From positions 2,604,001 to 2,668,000 of the forward strand of contig NZ_AP027368.1 of the NCBI RefSeq assembly GCF_030296015.1: DNA of 64,000 nt, written 5' to 3'. Shown here piece after piece: positions 36,488 to 45,491 of this stretch. The notes below the pieces were generated by a model that did not search any database, had not been told where the DNA came from, and saw nothing but the letters and a program-made list of their open reading frames with translations. A program made the position numbers and the translations under genes. Every line of letters begins with the position of its first letter. The stretch's first letter is position 1. The DNA is from Ferrimonas sp. YFM (GTDB lineage Bacteria > Pseudomonadota > Gammaproteobacteria > Enterobacterales > Shewanellaceae).

Positions 36488-37456
36488 TTACTGAGAGAAC
36501 TTTATCCTGTCTGCCAGGTGACCGACTGCGGCAACAAAGTAATGACTGCGATTCCAGCGCATCAGGGCATCATAGTTGGCATAGGCCAAATAGCTGCGCC
36601 CTTCGGCATCATCCGGTTGCACCAGAGACGCCTGAATCTCCCGGGACGGCAGATCAGAGCCATCGAAGCGACGGACCCCCAGTTTCTGCCACTCAGACAG
36701 AGACAACTTAACGTTCAGTCCAGTCTGCTCCTTTTTCACAGGCTGAGTGAGCGTCACCTGCCTGGCCCAGGTCAGATCATCACGCCAGCCAACCTGTTTC
36801 AGATAGTTGGCCGCAGAGGCAAAGACATCGGCCTTATTGTTCCAGATGTCCTTTTTGCCATCACCGTCGAAATCCACGGCATAAGCCAGGAAGGAGGTGG
36901 GCATAAACTGACACTGACCCATGGCACCAGCCCAGGAGCCTTTCATCTTATCGGCACTGATGTGCCCCTCTTCGAGGATGGTCAATGCGGCAAAGAGCTG
37001 CTCTTTAAAGAACGCCTCACGCCTTCCCTCATAAGCCAGAGAGGTGGTGGCCCCGATAACAGAAAAATTGCCGGTGTAGCTGCCGAAGTTGGTCTCAATC
37101 CCCCACAGGGCAACAATGAACCTGGGTTGGACGCCATAGGCTTTGCCAACTTTCTGCAACAACTCACTGTGCTGCTTCATCAGTTTTCGTGCCTTGGCAA
37201 CCTTCCAGTCCGGAACCGCCTGAGGCAGGTAGGTATCCAGGGTTTTCTTGAATTCGGGTTGATTTCGATCGGCCTTGATGGCCCTTTTATGCAGCTTAAT
37301 GCCGGCAAACGCAGAATCTATGGTGCCGGAGCTGAAGTTGCGCTCCGCGGCCTCTTGCTTCAGCTGCCCCACATAGTCTTCAAAACTCACCTTATCTGCT
37401 GCCTGCAACGGCAAAGCCATTGCCAGACCCAGTGTCGCTAGCCATTTGAGTTTCAT
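36488..37456 (-). CDS. Lytic murein transglycosylase (MltB-like)
   Basis: 322 residues. A signal peptide ends near LQAADKV (no lipobox Cys, unlike E. coli MltB). The SLT-type core has ALWGIETNFGSYTGNFSVIGA with catalytic Glu121, AYEGRREAFFKEQLFAAL, SWAGAMGQCQFMPTSFLAYAVDFDGDGKKDIW and ASAANYLKQVGW. It cleaves peptidoglycan glycan strands to 1,6-anhydro ends in the periplasm. It sits 21 bp downstream of ycgL on the same strand, so the two are probably co-transcribed. Confidence 0.92.
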   Translation of the reverse strand: MKLKWLATLGLAMALPLQAADKVSFEDYVGQLKQEAAERNFSSGTIDSAFAGIKLHKRAIKADRNQPEFKKTLDTYLPQAVPDWKVAKARKLMKQHSELLQKVGKAYGVQPRFIVALWGIETNFGSYTGNFSVIGATTSLAYEGRREAFFKEQLFAALTILEEGHISADKMKGSWAGAMGQCQFMPTSFLAYAVDFDGDGKKDIWNNKADVFASAANYLKQVGWRDDLTWARQVTLTQPVKKEQTGLNVKLSLSEWQKLGVRRFDGSDLPSREIQASLVQPDDAEGRSYLAYANYDALMRWNRSHYFVAAVGHLADRIKFSQ

Positions 37457-37477
37457 CGTTGCTCCCTAACCTTGGGT

Positions 37478-37762
37478 TCACTCTTCCTGTTGTGACTTGA
37501 GCCACTCTTTATGGGACTTCAATAGATCCTCTTGCGGCGGAGGCAGCTGCAGATAGAATCCCTTGTCATTCAACCCCTCTCGCACCTTATCGATGTCTGC
37601 CTGGCCCAGTTTGCCGATCTTTGACAGAGGCAAAATCATCACAAACTCGGGCCTGCCAAACATCTCCAGCAGCGGTTCCGGAACCTGAGAAAAGTCGTCC
37701 CGCTTATTGATAAAGAGGTAGGTGTCGAGCTTCTTAGTACTTTTATAAATCGCGCAAATCAT
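37478..37762 (-). CDS. ycgL: YcgL domain protein
   Basis: 94 residues from MICAIYKSTKKLDTYLFINK, with FSQVPEPLLEMFGRPEFVMILPL and GFYLQLPPPQEDLL, which define the YcgL family (UPF0745). Function unknown; a small cytosolic fold. The ATG at 37762 matches the family start; a frame extending 16 codons upstream is not conserved. Located next to the transglycosylase, near ycgN as in E. coli. Confidence 0.92.
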   Translation of the reverse strand: MICAIYKSTKKLDTYLFINKRDDFSQVPEPLLEMFGRPEFVMILPLSKIGKLGQADIDKVREGLNDKGFYLQLPPPQEDLLKSHKEWLKSQQEE

Positions 37763-37837
37763 AAGTATTCTTGTCTGTTCAGCGGCTTGCTGACTGTTGA
37801 TGTTAGCCACTATAGCATGGCCACGGGTAAACCCAAT

Positions 37838-38419
37838 TCAGCGTTTCTGATGACGCTCACGGTTTTCCGTCTTCTGCCGTTCCCCTTTCTTGAGCAGCAG
37901 ATAGATAGCGCCATTGCCACCGTGCTGCCTCAAAGCAGAATGGAATGCCAGGACTTCAGGCATCTGTGGCAGCCAATGGGCGACGTAACTTTTAAGCAGC
38001 CCTTTAAAAGGGCGGGTATGCATCCCTTTGCCATGGAGTACCAGGGCGGTTCTGACCTCCACCCGTTGGCAATCCTTGATGAACTGTAACAAAGTCTGTT
38101 TGGCCTGAGCGACACTCTGGCCATGCAGATCCAACCGGGCATCCACCTGGTATTTCCCCAGCCTCAGATTCTTATATACACCGTGCTGAACCCCGTCCCG
38201 AGCAAATCCGATCGGGTCCTCCGGCTCAACAGGAGCCACCCCCTCGTCACTGACACCATCAACGTTGCCACGGTCATCGGTTTGAGCTGCAAACCTTCGT
38301 GCCAATTGAGCTTCTGTGGGTCCTTGCTTAGGTTGCAAAGGGCTGCGTTTGTCCTGTTTCCCTATGGGTTTAACGTCGGCCATAGCATCCAGAAACTCAT
38401 CCATCTCGTTTGATTGCAT
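37838..38419 (-). CDS. smrA: Smr-domain endonuclease SmrA
   Basis: 193 residues. A charged N-terminal half (DEFLDAMADVKPI) is followed by a Smr domain: ARLDLHGQSVAQAKQTLLQFI, VLHGKGMHTRPFKGLLKSYV and HGGNGAIYLLLKKG, where LDLHG and HGxG are the characteristic motifs. Smr proteins nick DNA or act on mRNA/ribosome conflicts; the exact role of SmrA is not settled. CGGAGGCTAAT gives a good ribosome site. Divergent from the SnoaL-like gene. Confidence 0.9.
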   Translation of the reverse strand: MQSNEMDEFLDAMADVKPIGKQDKRSPLQPKQGPTEAQLARRFAAQTDDRGNVDGVSDEGVAPVEPEDPIGFARDGVQHGVYKNLRLGKYQVDARLDLHGQSVAQAKQTLLQFIKDCQRVEVRTALVLHGKGMHTRPFKGLLKSYVAHWLPQMPEVLAFHSALRQHGGNGAIYLLLKKGERQKTENRERHQKR

Positions 38420-38616
38420 ATTAGCCTCCGCTAAGGTGATAACTCTGTTAGTATACCCAATCCAAAATTGGCGTTGAGTGACTGACGGTCTGACCGCTCA
38501 CCATTTGCCCACGGGAGTCAGGGCTCTCGTGTCAAACTTTGTAATGGTTTCAACCTTTACAGATTTTGCCCCCTACGGCGATAGTAAAGGTGTGTATTAA
38601 AGGTGGAGCACGATAC

Positions 38617-39174
38617 GTGCGCATTCTAGCCCTGATGTTGACCCTGGTGACGGCTCTGCCCGTCTTCGCGGCCGACGTCAATAAAGAGATTAATCAGGTC
38701 TACGACAACATCAGTCAGGCCTACAACGAGTTGGACACCGATCGCCTGGTGCAGTTCTACAGCGACGGTGCCTGCTTGATCAGTGCGTCCAAAGAAGAGG
38801 GTCTGCTCTCGGGCCGGGATCAGATTGCCAAAGGCTTTGGCCACTGGTTTAAGAAGATCAAAAAGCGCGGGGCGGAACTTAAAGTTCACTACCGGGTGGT
38901 CAATCGCCGGGTCTCTGACGGTACGGTGACCGATGCGGGTTACTATCTGGTTGTGTACACCCCCGACCGCAGCACCGAACAACCTGCCAGCGAATTTGTT
39001 GGCAAGTTCATCATGAGTTTCCAGAAGGACCATGCGGATCAGTGGCGCATCATTAGCGACTCCGCCAACCGTACCAAGGTGAATCGCTTCCTGGATGCCA
39101 AGCGCAAAGAGGGGCTCTTTTACGAAGAGTACCGACCTGCCGCCGCCCAGGACCAGGAAAAACGCAGCCGATGA
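38617..39174 (+). CDS. Exported SnoaL/NTF2-like protein
   Basis: 185 residues from a GTG preceded by AGGTGGAG at 8 bp. Signal peptide MRILALMLTLVTALPVFAAD (first codon read as Met), then an NTF2-like fold: INQVYDNISQAYNELDTDRL, VQFYSDGACLIS, GRDQIAKGFGHWF and DQWRIISDSAN. Probably periplasmic; ligand or reaction unknown. The stop overlaps the ychJ start by 4 bp (ATGA), so both are likely co-translated. The upstream TTG-type frame at 38566 was not chosen. Confidence 0.75.
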   Translation: MRILALMLTLVTALPVFAADVNKEINQVYDNISQAYNELDTDRLVQFYSDGACLISASKEEGLLSGRDQIAKGFGHWFKKIKKRGAELKVHYRVVNRRVSDGTVTDAGYYLVVYTPDRSTEQPASEFVGKFIMSFQKDHADQWRIISDSANRTKVNRFLDAKRKEGLFYEEYRPAAAQDQEKRSR

Positions 39175-39629
39175 GCCCTTGTTATTGTGGCAGCACCCTC
39201 CCCTTTGAGAGTTGCTGCCAGCCACTTCTTCTCGGCGAGACACTCGCCGCTACCCCTGAGCAGTTGATGCGTTCCCGCTACACCGCTTTCGCCACGGCCC
39301 AAGCCGGTTATCTTTTGGCCACTCATGATCCTGATACACGGCAGGGGTTGACCGAACAGGCGCTCAAACAGAGCTGCGAAAAGAGCGACTTTGTGGGTTT
39401 GCAGATTATGGATGCCCCGCCTTATCAGCAGGACAAGGGTGAAGTGGAGTTTCGAGCCTGGTACCGACAAGGTAACGAGATCCTCGCACTCTGGGAGCGT
39501 TCCCAATTTCGTCGCCAGGATTCCAGGTGGTATTACTGCCGTGGTGACATTCGGCCCTCCATCAAGCTTGGCCGGAATGATCCCTGCCCCTGCGGAAGCG
39601 ATAAGAAAGCCAAGAAGTGCTGTCTTTAA
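39171..39629 (+). CDS. ychJ: YchJ family protein with SEC-C motifs
   Basis: 152 residues. The N-terminal SEC-C-type motif PCYCGSTLPFESCC and the C-terminal RNDPCPCGSDKKAKKCC are both zinc-binding Cys clusters; between lies an NTF2-like fold (LMRSRYTAFATAQAGYLLATH, VEFRAWYRQGNEI). YchJ has been linked to ribosome or protein quality control by its SEC-C domains, without a firm function. It follows the SnoaL-like gene with an ATGA overlap. Confidence 0.9.
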   Translation: MSPCYCGSTLPFESCCQPLLLGETLAATPEQLMRSRYTAFATAQAGYLLATHDPDTRQGLTEQALKQSCEKSDFVGLQIMDAPPYQQDKGEVEFRAWYRQGNEILALWERSQFRRQDSRWYYCRGDIRPSIKLGRNDPCPCGSDKKAKKCCL

Positions 39630-39642
39630 GCGGAGTTTCTGC

Positions 39643-39673
39643 AAAAAAAAGGAGTGCCTTGGCACTCCTTTTT
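39643..39673. terminator. Bidirectional terminator between ychJ and the DUF406 gene
   Basis: AAAAAAAAGGAGTGCC, loop TT, GGCACTCCTTTTTC, placed between convergent genes. Confidence 0.88.
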
Positions 39674-39688
39674 CAATTCTAAGTCTTG

Positions 39689-39973
39689 TTAACCAGCCAG
39701 AGTCATCTCGAAGATGATGCGCTCTGCCGCGCAGCTGAAGATCAGCTTTCCAGTCAGTACATTGTTCTCAGCATCCCACTGAGTGTCGGTATCAACCTCA
39801 GCGAAGCGAGCTTTGGCCTTTTGAACATAATCGTCGAAAAAGCCCATTGCAGACTGCTCATCGGAACCCTGAACCGGCAGAGTCAAAATGTTGTCCTCTT
39901 CCGAAATGATGGCGCCAATATCCATATAGCAACCGCAGGTATCGCAACCAGCGCCCTTATTCGTAATGCTCAT
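39689..39973 (-). CDS. DUF406 family protein (YfcZ/YiiS-like)
   Basis: 94 residues. The Cys cluster CDTCGCYMDIGAII near the N-terminus and LIFSCAAERIIFEMTLAG at the end match the DUF406 family of gammaproteobacteria. Function unknown; small and acidic. GAGGTAAC before the ATG is a good ribosome site. Convergent with ychJ. Confidence 0.85.
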   Translation of the reverse strand: MSITNKGAGCDTCGCYMDIGAIISEEDNILTLPVQGSDEQSAMGFFDDYVQKAKARFAEVDTDTQWDAENNVLTGKLIFSCAAERIIFEMTLAG

Positions 39974-40087
39974 CTGTTACCTCTGAAAACTGATGGGGAT
40001 TCAAGCTAGAGTATAGCCTTCAAGAGCGGGCCTCTGATTTGATGGAGATCACATTGGTATAACCAATTTACCGATTGGGTCAATTGG

Positions 40088-40573
40088 TTATACCAATGCT
40101 CCCGCCTGCAGACGCTGAGCCGCCAGCAACTGCTCCAAACGCCACTGACCAGGCTGCCTCGCGGCCTGAACCTGAGCATCCTCACGCTTGACGCTGGGAG
40201 AGCAATTATCCAGGGCCTGTTGCATGGCAGCGCTGTGGCTTCCCTGATACACCAGGGCATCAGGATCCAAACAATGCTGCAGGCGACTTTGAGACAAGCC
40301 GGATTGATGGAAGGCACTGGCAATGCGACAGCTGCGCTGTGCATCTTTGTACTGAGCCTTGGCTTGCTCAGGCTCTGGCAGGGCAAAGCGCTGTCGCAGA
40401 TCCTGTTCCTGCTCTACGGTGGGTTTTGGTAGTTGAAATTCCGCATGCAGACGGACGTCTTGCGACAACATGGCTAACATTAAGCCAAAGTCGCTACGTC
40501 TCTCTGTTTGAATGGCCTGACTCAGGGAATCCCCGAGCTGCCACTCATTGACCAATATGGCCTCAGCCTGCAT
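40088..40573 (-). CDS. VC2046/SO_2500-type conserved protein
   Basis: 161 residues from MQAEAILVNEWQLGDSLSQAI; the segment RRSDFGLMLAMLSQDVRLHAEF and the Gln-rich helical remainder match the VC2046/SO_2500 family as I remember it. No catalytic pattern is visible and the role is unknown. GGATGTTTTCT precedes the ATG; an ATG three codons upstream is an alternative. Followed by a small region rich in CAATTGGTTATACCAATG direct and inverted repeats. Confidence 0.65.
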   Translation of the reverse strand: MQAEAILVNEWQLGDSLSQAIQTERRSDFGLMLAMLSQDVRLHAEFQLPKPTVEQEQDLRQRFALPEPEQAKAQYKDAQRSCRIASAFHQSGLSQSRLQHCLDPDALVYQGSHSAAMQQALDNCSPSVKREDAQVQAARQPGQWRLEQLLAAQRLQAGALV

Positions 40574-40654
40574 AGAAAACATCCAAAAATCATGAGTTCA
40601 GTCTCTTTATCGGCCTAACGACATAAAACTTTAGGAAAAAGTTGGCCTAAAGGC

Positions 40655-40682
40655 TTTACACATGCGAAAGCTTTGCTACTAT
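40655..40682 (+). promoter_or_regulatory. Promoter of the tRNA-Tyr operon
   Basis: TTTACA (-35) and TACTAT (-10) are spaced by 16 bp and followed by GCGCCGC, a GC-rich discriminator typical of stringently controlled stable-RNA promoters. It starts the array at about 40690. Confidence 0.75.
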
Positions 40683-40696
40683 AGCGCCGCACTTGT

Positions 40697-40812
40697 GGAG
40701 GGGTTCCCGATTGGCCTCAAAGGTAACGGCGAACAGACATGTCTGATTCCCTGGCCACACGAGCGCTGTGTTAGATAGAAGCACGTTAAACAATCTGTCT
40801 AGAGAATTCCGT
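40697..40812 (+). repeat. tRNA-Tyr-derived spacer repeat 1 (116 bp)
   Basis: The repeat begins with GGAGGGGTTCCCGATTGGCC (19 of 20 bases equal to the tRNA-Tyr 5' end) and then diverges into a hairpin-rich region, ending AGAGAATTCCGT right before the first tRNA gene. It lacks the T-arm and 3' acceptor strand, so it is not a tRNA gene. Confidence 0.85.
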
Positions 40813-40897
<85 letters not shown>

Positions 40898-40943
40898 TCA
40901 TTCGTCGCCCCGACTATGATCGTGGATGACACACAAACCCCGT

Positions 40944-41060
40944 GGAGGGGTTCCCGAGTGGCCCCAAAAGGTAACAGCGATCAGACTCGTCTGATCCCCT
41001 GGCCACACGGGCATCGTGTTAGATAGAAGCACGCTAAACAATCTGTCTAGAGAATTCCGT
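40944..41060 (+). repeat. tRNA-Tyr-derived spacer repeat 2 (117 bp)
   Basis: Starts with 20 bases identical to the tRNA 5' end, followed by a part with GATCAGAC-TC-GTCTGATC (8-bp inverted repeat) and GGCCACACGGGCATCGTG. Homologous to repeats at 40697, 41194 and 41311. Confidence 0.9.
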
Positions 41061-41145
<85 letters not shown>

Positions 41146-41193
41146 TCATTCGTCACCACGACCCTATGGTCGTGGAAGACAAGCAAACCCCGT

Positions 41194-41310
41194 GGAGGGG
41201 TTCCCGAGTGGCCCCAATGGGTAACAACGATCAGACTCGTCTGATCCCCTGGCCACACGGGCATCGTGTTAGATAGAAGCACGCTAAACAATCTATCTAG
41301 AGAATTCCGT
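41194..41310 (+). repeat. tRNA-Tyr-derived spacer repeat 3 (117 bp)
   Basis: Same architecture as repeat 2; nearly identical to repeat 4, which follows it directly without a tRNA in between. Confidence 0.9.
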
Positions 41311-41427
41311 GGAGGGGTTCCCGAGTGGCCCCAATGGGTAACAACGATCAGACTCGTCTGATCCCCTGGCCACACGGGCATCGTGTTAGATAGAAGCACG
41401 CTAAACAATCTATCTAGAGAATTCCGT
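41311..41427 (+). repeat. tRNA-Tyr-derived spacer repeat 4 (117 bp)
   Basis: Tandem with repeat 3 and identical to it as far as I can read. The missing tRNA between repeats 3 and 4 points to unequal recombination within the shared 20-bp tRNA 5' segment. Confidence 0.9.
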
Positions 41428-41512
<85 letters not shown>

Positions 41513-41560
41513 TCATTCGTCACCACGACCCTAGGTTCGTGGAAGACAAGCAAACCCCGT

Positions 41561-41645
<85 letters not shown>

Positions 41646-41693
41646 TCATTCGTCACCACGACCCTATGGTCGTGGAAGACAAGCAAACCCCGT

Positions 41694-41778
<85 letters not shown>

Positions 41779-41786
41779 TCCTTCTT

Positions 41787-41817
41787 AAAGCGCTGCTCCT
41801 TCGGGGCGGCGCTTTTT
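41787..41817 (+). terminator. Terminator of the tRNA-Tyr operon
   Basis: AAGCGCTGCTCC, loop TTCG, GGGCGGCGCTT, then TTTTCAT; the stem allows one or two non-canonical pairs. Confidence 0.82.
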
Positions 41818-41854
41818 TCATTTAGCATCTGGTGTCCACTCCCGTGGCTCCCAG

Positions 41855-41986
41855 CTATGTGCCCTTCTTGACGAGGATTTCGACAATTTCTGTCCATGCG
41901 GCGAACTCCACTGAAGTGATGGGGGAAATTGCGGGGTTCCTGTTCAGTCTCATGGCGATTTGCTCGCCAGCATCCCTTGTGACCAT
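41855..41986 (-). CDS. Possible 43-residue small protein
   Basis: An open frame starts at ATG 41986 with AAGGGA 6-7 bp upstream and encodes MVTRDAGEQIAMRLNRNPAI followed by a segment rich in E, I and V ending KKGT. Composition looks protein-like, but I recognise no family. It may be a short gene or a remnant between the tRNA operon and the SDR gene. Confidence 0.35.
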   Translation of the reverse strand: MVTRDAGEQIAMRLNRNPAISPITSVEFAAWTEIVEILVKKGT

Positions 41987-42022
41987 TACAATCCCTTGAA
42001 GCTTTAACGATGAGATTGCGAC

Positions 42023-42721
42023 ATGAAACACCCTATCGTGGTCACCGGCAGCCAGGGGTTGCTAGGCCAATGCCTGGTTCAGACTCTGGCCCGGCATGGG
42101 CCGGTCATTGCCCTGGATCATCTGCCAGCCAATTGCACCCTATTTGAAGACCTTGATGTCACTCAGGTGCAACTGGACCTTGCCGACAGCAACGCAGTCA
42201 TTCACTGGTGCCAATCTCTGACCGGTCCCATCTCAGGGCTGGTCAATAACGCCGCCATTGCCAACCCTTATCACCCTGGCCTGGCCAAGCTCACACTGGA
42301 GCAGTGGAATCGTGTCCTGGCAGTCAATCTTACTGCACCCATGTTTCTGGCCCAGGGCTTGAGCCCTCTGATGGAGTCAGGTGGTGCGATCGTCAATATC
42401 GCCTCGACCCGGGCCCTTCAGTCCGAGCCCAACAGCGAAGGTCATGCCGCCTCCAAAGGAGGTTTGGTGGCCCTGACTCACGCCCTTGCCGCCAGCCTGG
42501 GCCCCCGAGTGCGAGTGAACTGCGTCAGCCCGGGCTGGATCAGTGACGGACAACAGCTGACGCAAACAGACCACCAACAACACTGGGCCGGACGAGTGGG
42601 TAAGCCGGAGGATATCGCCGAAGCCGTATCGTTTCTGCTCAGTGATAAGGCGGGATTTGTTACCGGCCAGAATTGGGTGATAGACGGCGGCATGAGCAAA
42701 ACCATGATCTATCAGGAGTAG
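42023..42721 (+). CDS. SDR-family protein with His in place of the catalytic Tyr
   Basis: 232 residues of a classical short-chain dehydrogenase fold: GSQGLLG (9-15, cofactor loop), [10 protein letters not shown] (NNAG-type), NIASTRA with Ser128, [23 protein letters not shown] and [10 protein letters not shown]. The catalytic YxxxK is H141-x3-K145; the codon is CAT (42443), one transition away from TAT. Activity as an oxidoreductase is uncertain. Followed after 55 bp by an EamA transporter gene; probably one transcript. Confidence 0.85.
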   Translation: MKHPIVVTGSQGLLGQCLVQTLARHGPVIALDHLPANCTLFEDLDVTQVQLDLADSNAVIHWCQSLTGPISGLVNNAAIANPYHPGLAKLTLEQWNRVLAVNLTAPMFLAQGLSPLMESGGAIVNIASTRALQSEPNSEGHAASKGGLVALTHALAASLGPRVRVNCVSPGWISDGQQLTQTDHQQHWAGRVGKPEDIAEAVSFLLSDKAGFVTGQNWVIDGGMSKTMIYQE

Positions 42722-42776
42722 CAATTGGGACGCATGTTCGTCACACTGTCGCGATTGCCCACTATCAGTCCCAACA

Positions 42777-43664
42777 ATGACCGGAATTAACCTGCTGATA
42801 CTCATTGCCCTCTCCGCCATCTGGGGAGGCTCTTTCCTGTTGCTGCGTATTGGGGTTCCACAGTTTGGACCGGTGGCTCTGATTGAGTCGCGGCTTGCCC
42901 TGGCCGCCCTGTTCCTAGGCATCATGGCACTGGTGGTAGGGCGCAAGTTGCAATGGCGCAGCCGATGGCGCCACTACCTGCTACTGGGCGGCATCAATTC
43001 TGCCCTGCCCTTCCTGTTATTGGCCTTTTCGGCGCAAACCCTGTCTGCATCGCTGATGTCCATTCTCAATGCCACTACTCCCATCTGGGGTGCAGTACTG
43101 GCTGCAGTGTGGGGAAGGACACCTCTGACCGGAACAACAGGACTGGGGCTGATTCTGGGTACTGTCGGTGTCGCCATTTTGGTGGGATTTGACGCCATCA
43201 CTATGACACCTGGCGCCCCACTGGCGATCGCCGCCAGCCTGAGCGCCTCTCTCAGCTATGCAGTGGCCAGCATGTACGCCAGAAGCCGTACCCAAATTGA
43301 GCCTTTTGACAACGCCCATGGCAGCCTCTGGGGCGCCACCTTGCTGGTGCTGCCCCTGGCACTGATGCTGCCTCCCCCCTCCATGCCTCAACCTTCCATG
43401 TGGGGGGCAGCGATCACTCTTGGCGTACTGTGCACCGGCATCGCCTACCTGATGTACTTTCGGTTGGTGAAAGAGGTCGGCGCAGCCCCAGCACTGACGG
43501 TAACCTTTCTGGTGCCGGTTTTTGGGGTGCTCTGGGGGCACTGGCTGCTGGACGAGGTCCTCGGCCTACACACACTGGCAGGCTCTGCACTGGTGATCTG
43601 TGGTACGGCCCTGGTCACCGGCTTTTCACCTCGCAGCTTGTTTCAAAAACGCATCCGGCACTGA
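42777..43664 (+). CDS. EamA/DMT-family transporter
   Basis: 295 residues, ten hydrophobic segments in two EamA repeats: LIALSAIWGGSFLLLRIGVP and FSAQTLSASLMSILNATTPIWGAV in the first, LGVLCTGIAYLMYFRLVKEVG and VFGVLWGHWLLDEVL in the second. Likely an inner-membrane metabolite exporter; substrate unknown. Between the SDR and ADP-ribosylglycohydrolase genes on the same strand. Confidence 0.87.
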   Translation: MTGINLLILIALSAIWGGSFLLLRIGVPQFGPVALIESRLALAALFLGIMALVVGRKLQWRSRWRHYLLLGGINSALPFLLLAFSAQTLSASLMSILNATTPIWGAVLAAVWGRTPLTGTTGLGLILGTVGVAILVGFDAITMTPGAPLAIAASLSASLSYAVASMYARSRTQIEPFDNAHGSLWGATLLVLPLALMLPPPSMPQPSMWGAAITLGVLCTGIAYLMYFRLVKEVGAAPALTVTFLVPVFGVLWGHWLLDEVLGLHTLAGSALVICGTALVTGFSPRSLFQKRIRH

Positions 43665-43707
43665 GCCAACTACACTGAGGGACAAGGTTAAATGACGGAG
43701 TCCCTCC

Positions 43708-44793
43708 ATGTCCGACCATGAATTTGCCGCAGCACTCTCCCCCACTCAGGATCGCGCCGCAGGCGCCATTTTAGGCTCGCTGATAGGCGATGCACTGGGG
43801 GTTGGCCCCCATTGGTATTACGACCTGAAAGAGCTCAAGCAGGCCCACGGCACCATTAATGGCTATGTGGCGGTTCAACCTGGGCGCTATCACGAGGGAG
43901 TAGCGCTAGGTGATGTGTCTCAGACCGGGCAGTTTCAACAATTGCTCTTGGAGAGCCTGGTGGCCAGAGGTCGCTATCAGGAGGAGGACTATATCCGCCG
44001 GCTAGAGCCACTGCTGGACACCCTCGATGGCGAACCTGAAGGGGGGCGTTTCACCGAACAGCCAGTGCGGGATATCTGGTATGCCCTCAAGATAGAGGGC
44101 AAACATTGGCATGACGAGGACTTTCCCTCTCTGGCGGACACGTCAGAAGCGGCACAACGGGCGGTGCTGATAGGCGCCCGCTATCAAGGCGACCTGATGC
44201 AGGCGGGACTGCACAGCGCTGCCTGTGCCCGGCTGACCCACGGGGATCCCGCCATAGTGACCGCATCCACCGCCTTTGGCATCGTCATCGACGCTCTGGT
44301 GGCAGGCATGCCTTTGGACGGTGCGCTGGGGAACAGGATGCGCGGCTTGATTCAGCAAGGACTGTTGCCCTTTACCCATGCAGTGTTAGTGGAAGAGCGC
44401 AGTGAGGGACACGCCCCTGCCCGGGCGAGCCGGGAGTTGCCATTCCCCGATGTATTCCTTGGCATGGGATGGTGGATTCAGGCGGCACAAAGTCCCCACA
44501 TCCAGGTTGAGCCACCTGAGGCGGTGGCCCAGATTTACGGCATGGCCTGTTCCCTCACCATGTTGATGCCCGCCGCCTTTTTCCTGGCGGCCCGCTACCC
44601 GGATTCATTCGAGACTCCGGTGATGGTGGCGATCAACAGTGGCGGCAACAACATGGCCAGAGCGGCGATGACCGGTGCCCTGTGCGGCGCCCACCTGGGC
44701 CTGAGTGCCATCCCCAAACGGCTGATCACCGGACTTAAAGATCATCAGCGCTGGGTCAATGACGCCATCCAGGTGGCGAGGGATGGTGGGTAG
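43708..44793 (+). CDS. ADP-ribosylglycohydrolase family protein
   Basis: 361 residues. DRAAGAILGSLIGDALGVGPHW at the N-terminus, GALGNRMRGLIQQG in the middle and INSGGNNMARAAMTGALCGAHLGLSAIP near the C-terminus match ADP-ribosyl hydrolases. The typical Asp cluster is less clear (the C-terminal segment has SGGNN where SGGDND-type is usual), so the catalytic metal site may be modified. Substrate unknown; may follow the two upstream genes in one transcript (43-bp gap). Confidence 0.83.
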   Translation: MSDHEFAAALSPTQDRAAGAILGSLIGDALGVGPHWYYDLKELKQAHGTINGYVAVQPGRYHEGVALGDVSQTGQFQQLLLESLVARGRYQEEDYIRRLEPLLDTLDGEPEGGRFTEQPVRDIWYALKIEGKHWHDEDFPSLADTSEAAQRAVLIGARYQGDLMQAGLHSAACARLTHGDPAIVTASTAFGIVIDALVAGMPLDGALGNRMRGLIQQGLLPFTHAVLVEERSEGHAPARASRELPFPDVFLGMGWWIQAAQSPHIQVEPPEAVAQIYGMACSLTMLMPAAFFLAARYPDSFETPVMVAINSGGNNMARAAMTGALCGAHLGLSAIPKRLITGLKDHQRWVNDAIQVARDGG

Positions 44794-44835
44794 GAAGAAG
44801 GGCCAGGGAGCGGAAACCTCCCTGGCAGTATCTGA

Positions 44836-45330
44836 TTAATCTTGCTGACGGCTACGCTGCAGTTCTTGGGCCAGCTCCTGGCTCACTGCCTGGATTTTGG
44901 GCATGGCGCTTTGCACCATTTGCTGCGAAGCAAGCATTGCCTCCTGTGACACCAGAGGCAACTTGGTGATGATGGACTGACCGGTTTCGGTCTTGTAGAA
45001 GGCCAACATCTCGCGAATTTCGTTCTCGCTAAAGTGCTTTTGATAGATATCGACCATGAGGGGGCTCATCTTCTGCCAGCTCATCTCCTCCTTGAGCACC
45101 CTGGTCATCTTTTTGTAGTAGCGATCGAAGATCTGCTGCTCCTCAGGCTTTATGCCCATCTGGGCAGACAACCCTTGCATCATCCCTTCCATCTGATCGT
45201 AGGTGGCTTCAACAATGCTCTCCATCTGCATCACCTCCACCAATTCATCGATCATCGCCTGTTTAGACTGGGGCTCGGCACTGAGGCCAAAGGGGAGCAA
45301 AAACAAAACAACGGCCAGAAAACGCTTCAT
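44836..45330 (-). CDS. Exported DUF2059 protein
   Basis: 164 residues from MKRFLAVVLFLLPFGLSAEP (signal peptide, cleavage after LSA). The rest is helical with SPLMVDIYQKHFSENEIREMLAFYKTETGQS, the DUF2059 signature. Probably periplasmic; role unknown. GAGGTGTT precedes the ATG. Convergent with the ADP-ribosylglycohydrolase gene. Confidence 0.85.
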   Translation of the reverse strand: MKRFLAVVLFLLPFGLSAEPQSKQAMIDELVEVMQMESIVEATYDQMEGMMQGLSAQMGIKPEEQQIFDRYYKKMTRVLKEEMSWQKMSPLMVDIYQKHFSENEIREMLAFYKTETGQSIITKLPLVSQEAMLASQQMVQSAMPKIQAVSQELAQELQRSRQQD

Positions 45331-45491
45331 AACACCTCTCAATCAACAAAGACCATTTCTTTGTATCCATTTGAATTAATGAAGCAATTTACACTTACAC
45401 CCGACTTCTTTCAAAGGAGTTGCTCTGCCAACCCTTCAATTTTTGACTCAGGCCCATAAAAGAAAAACTGTCAGGCAGCTTTACACCGGAT

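Noticed and set aside
38566-38616. Longer start for the SnoaL-like protein
   Set aside because: The GTG at 38617 has AGGTGGAG at good distance and begins a clean signal peptide; the longer form would mask it.
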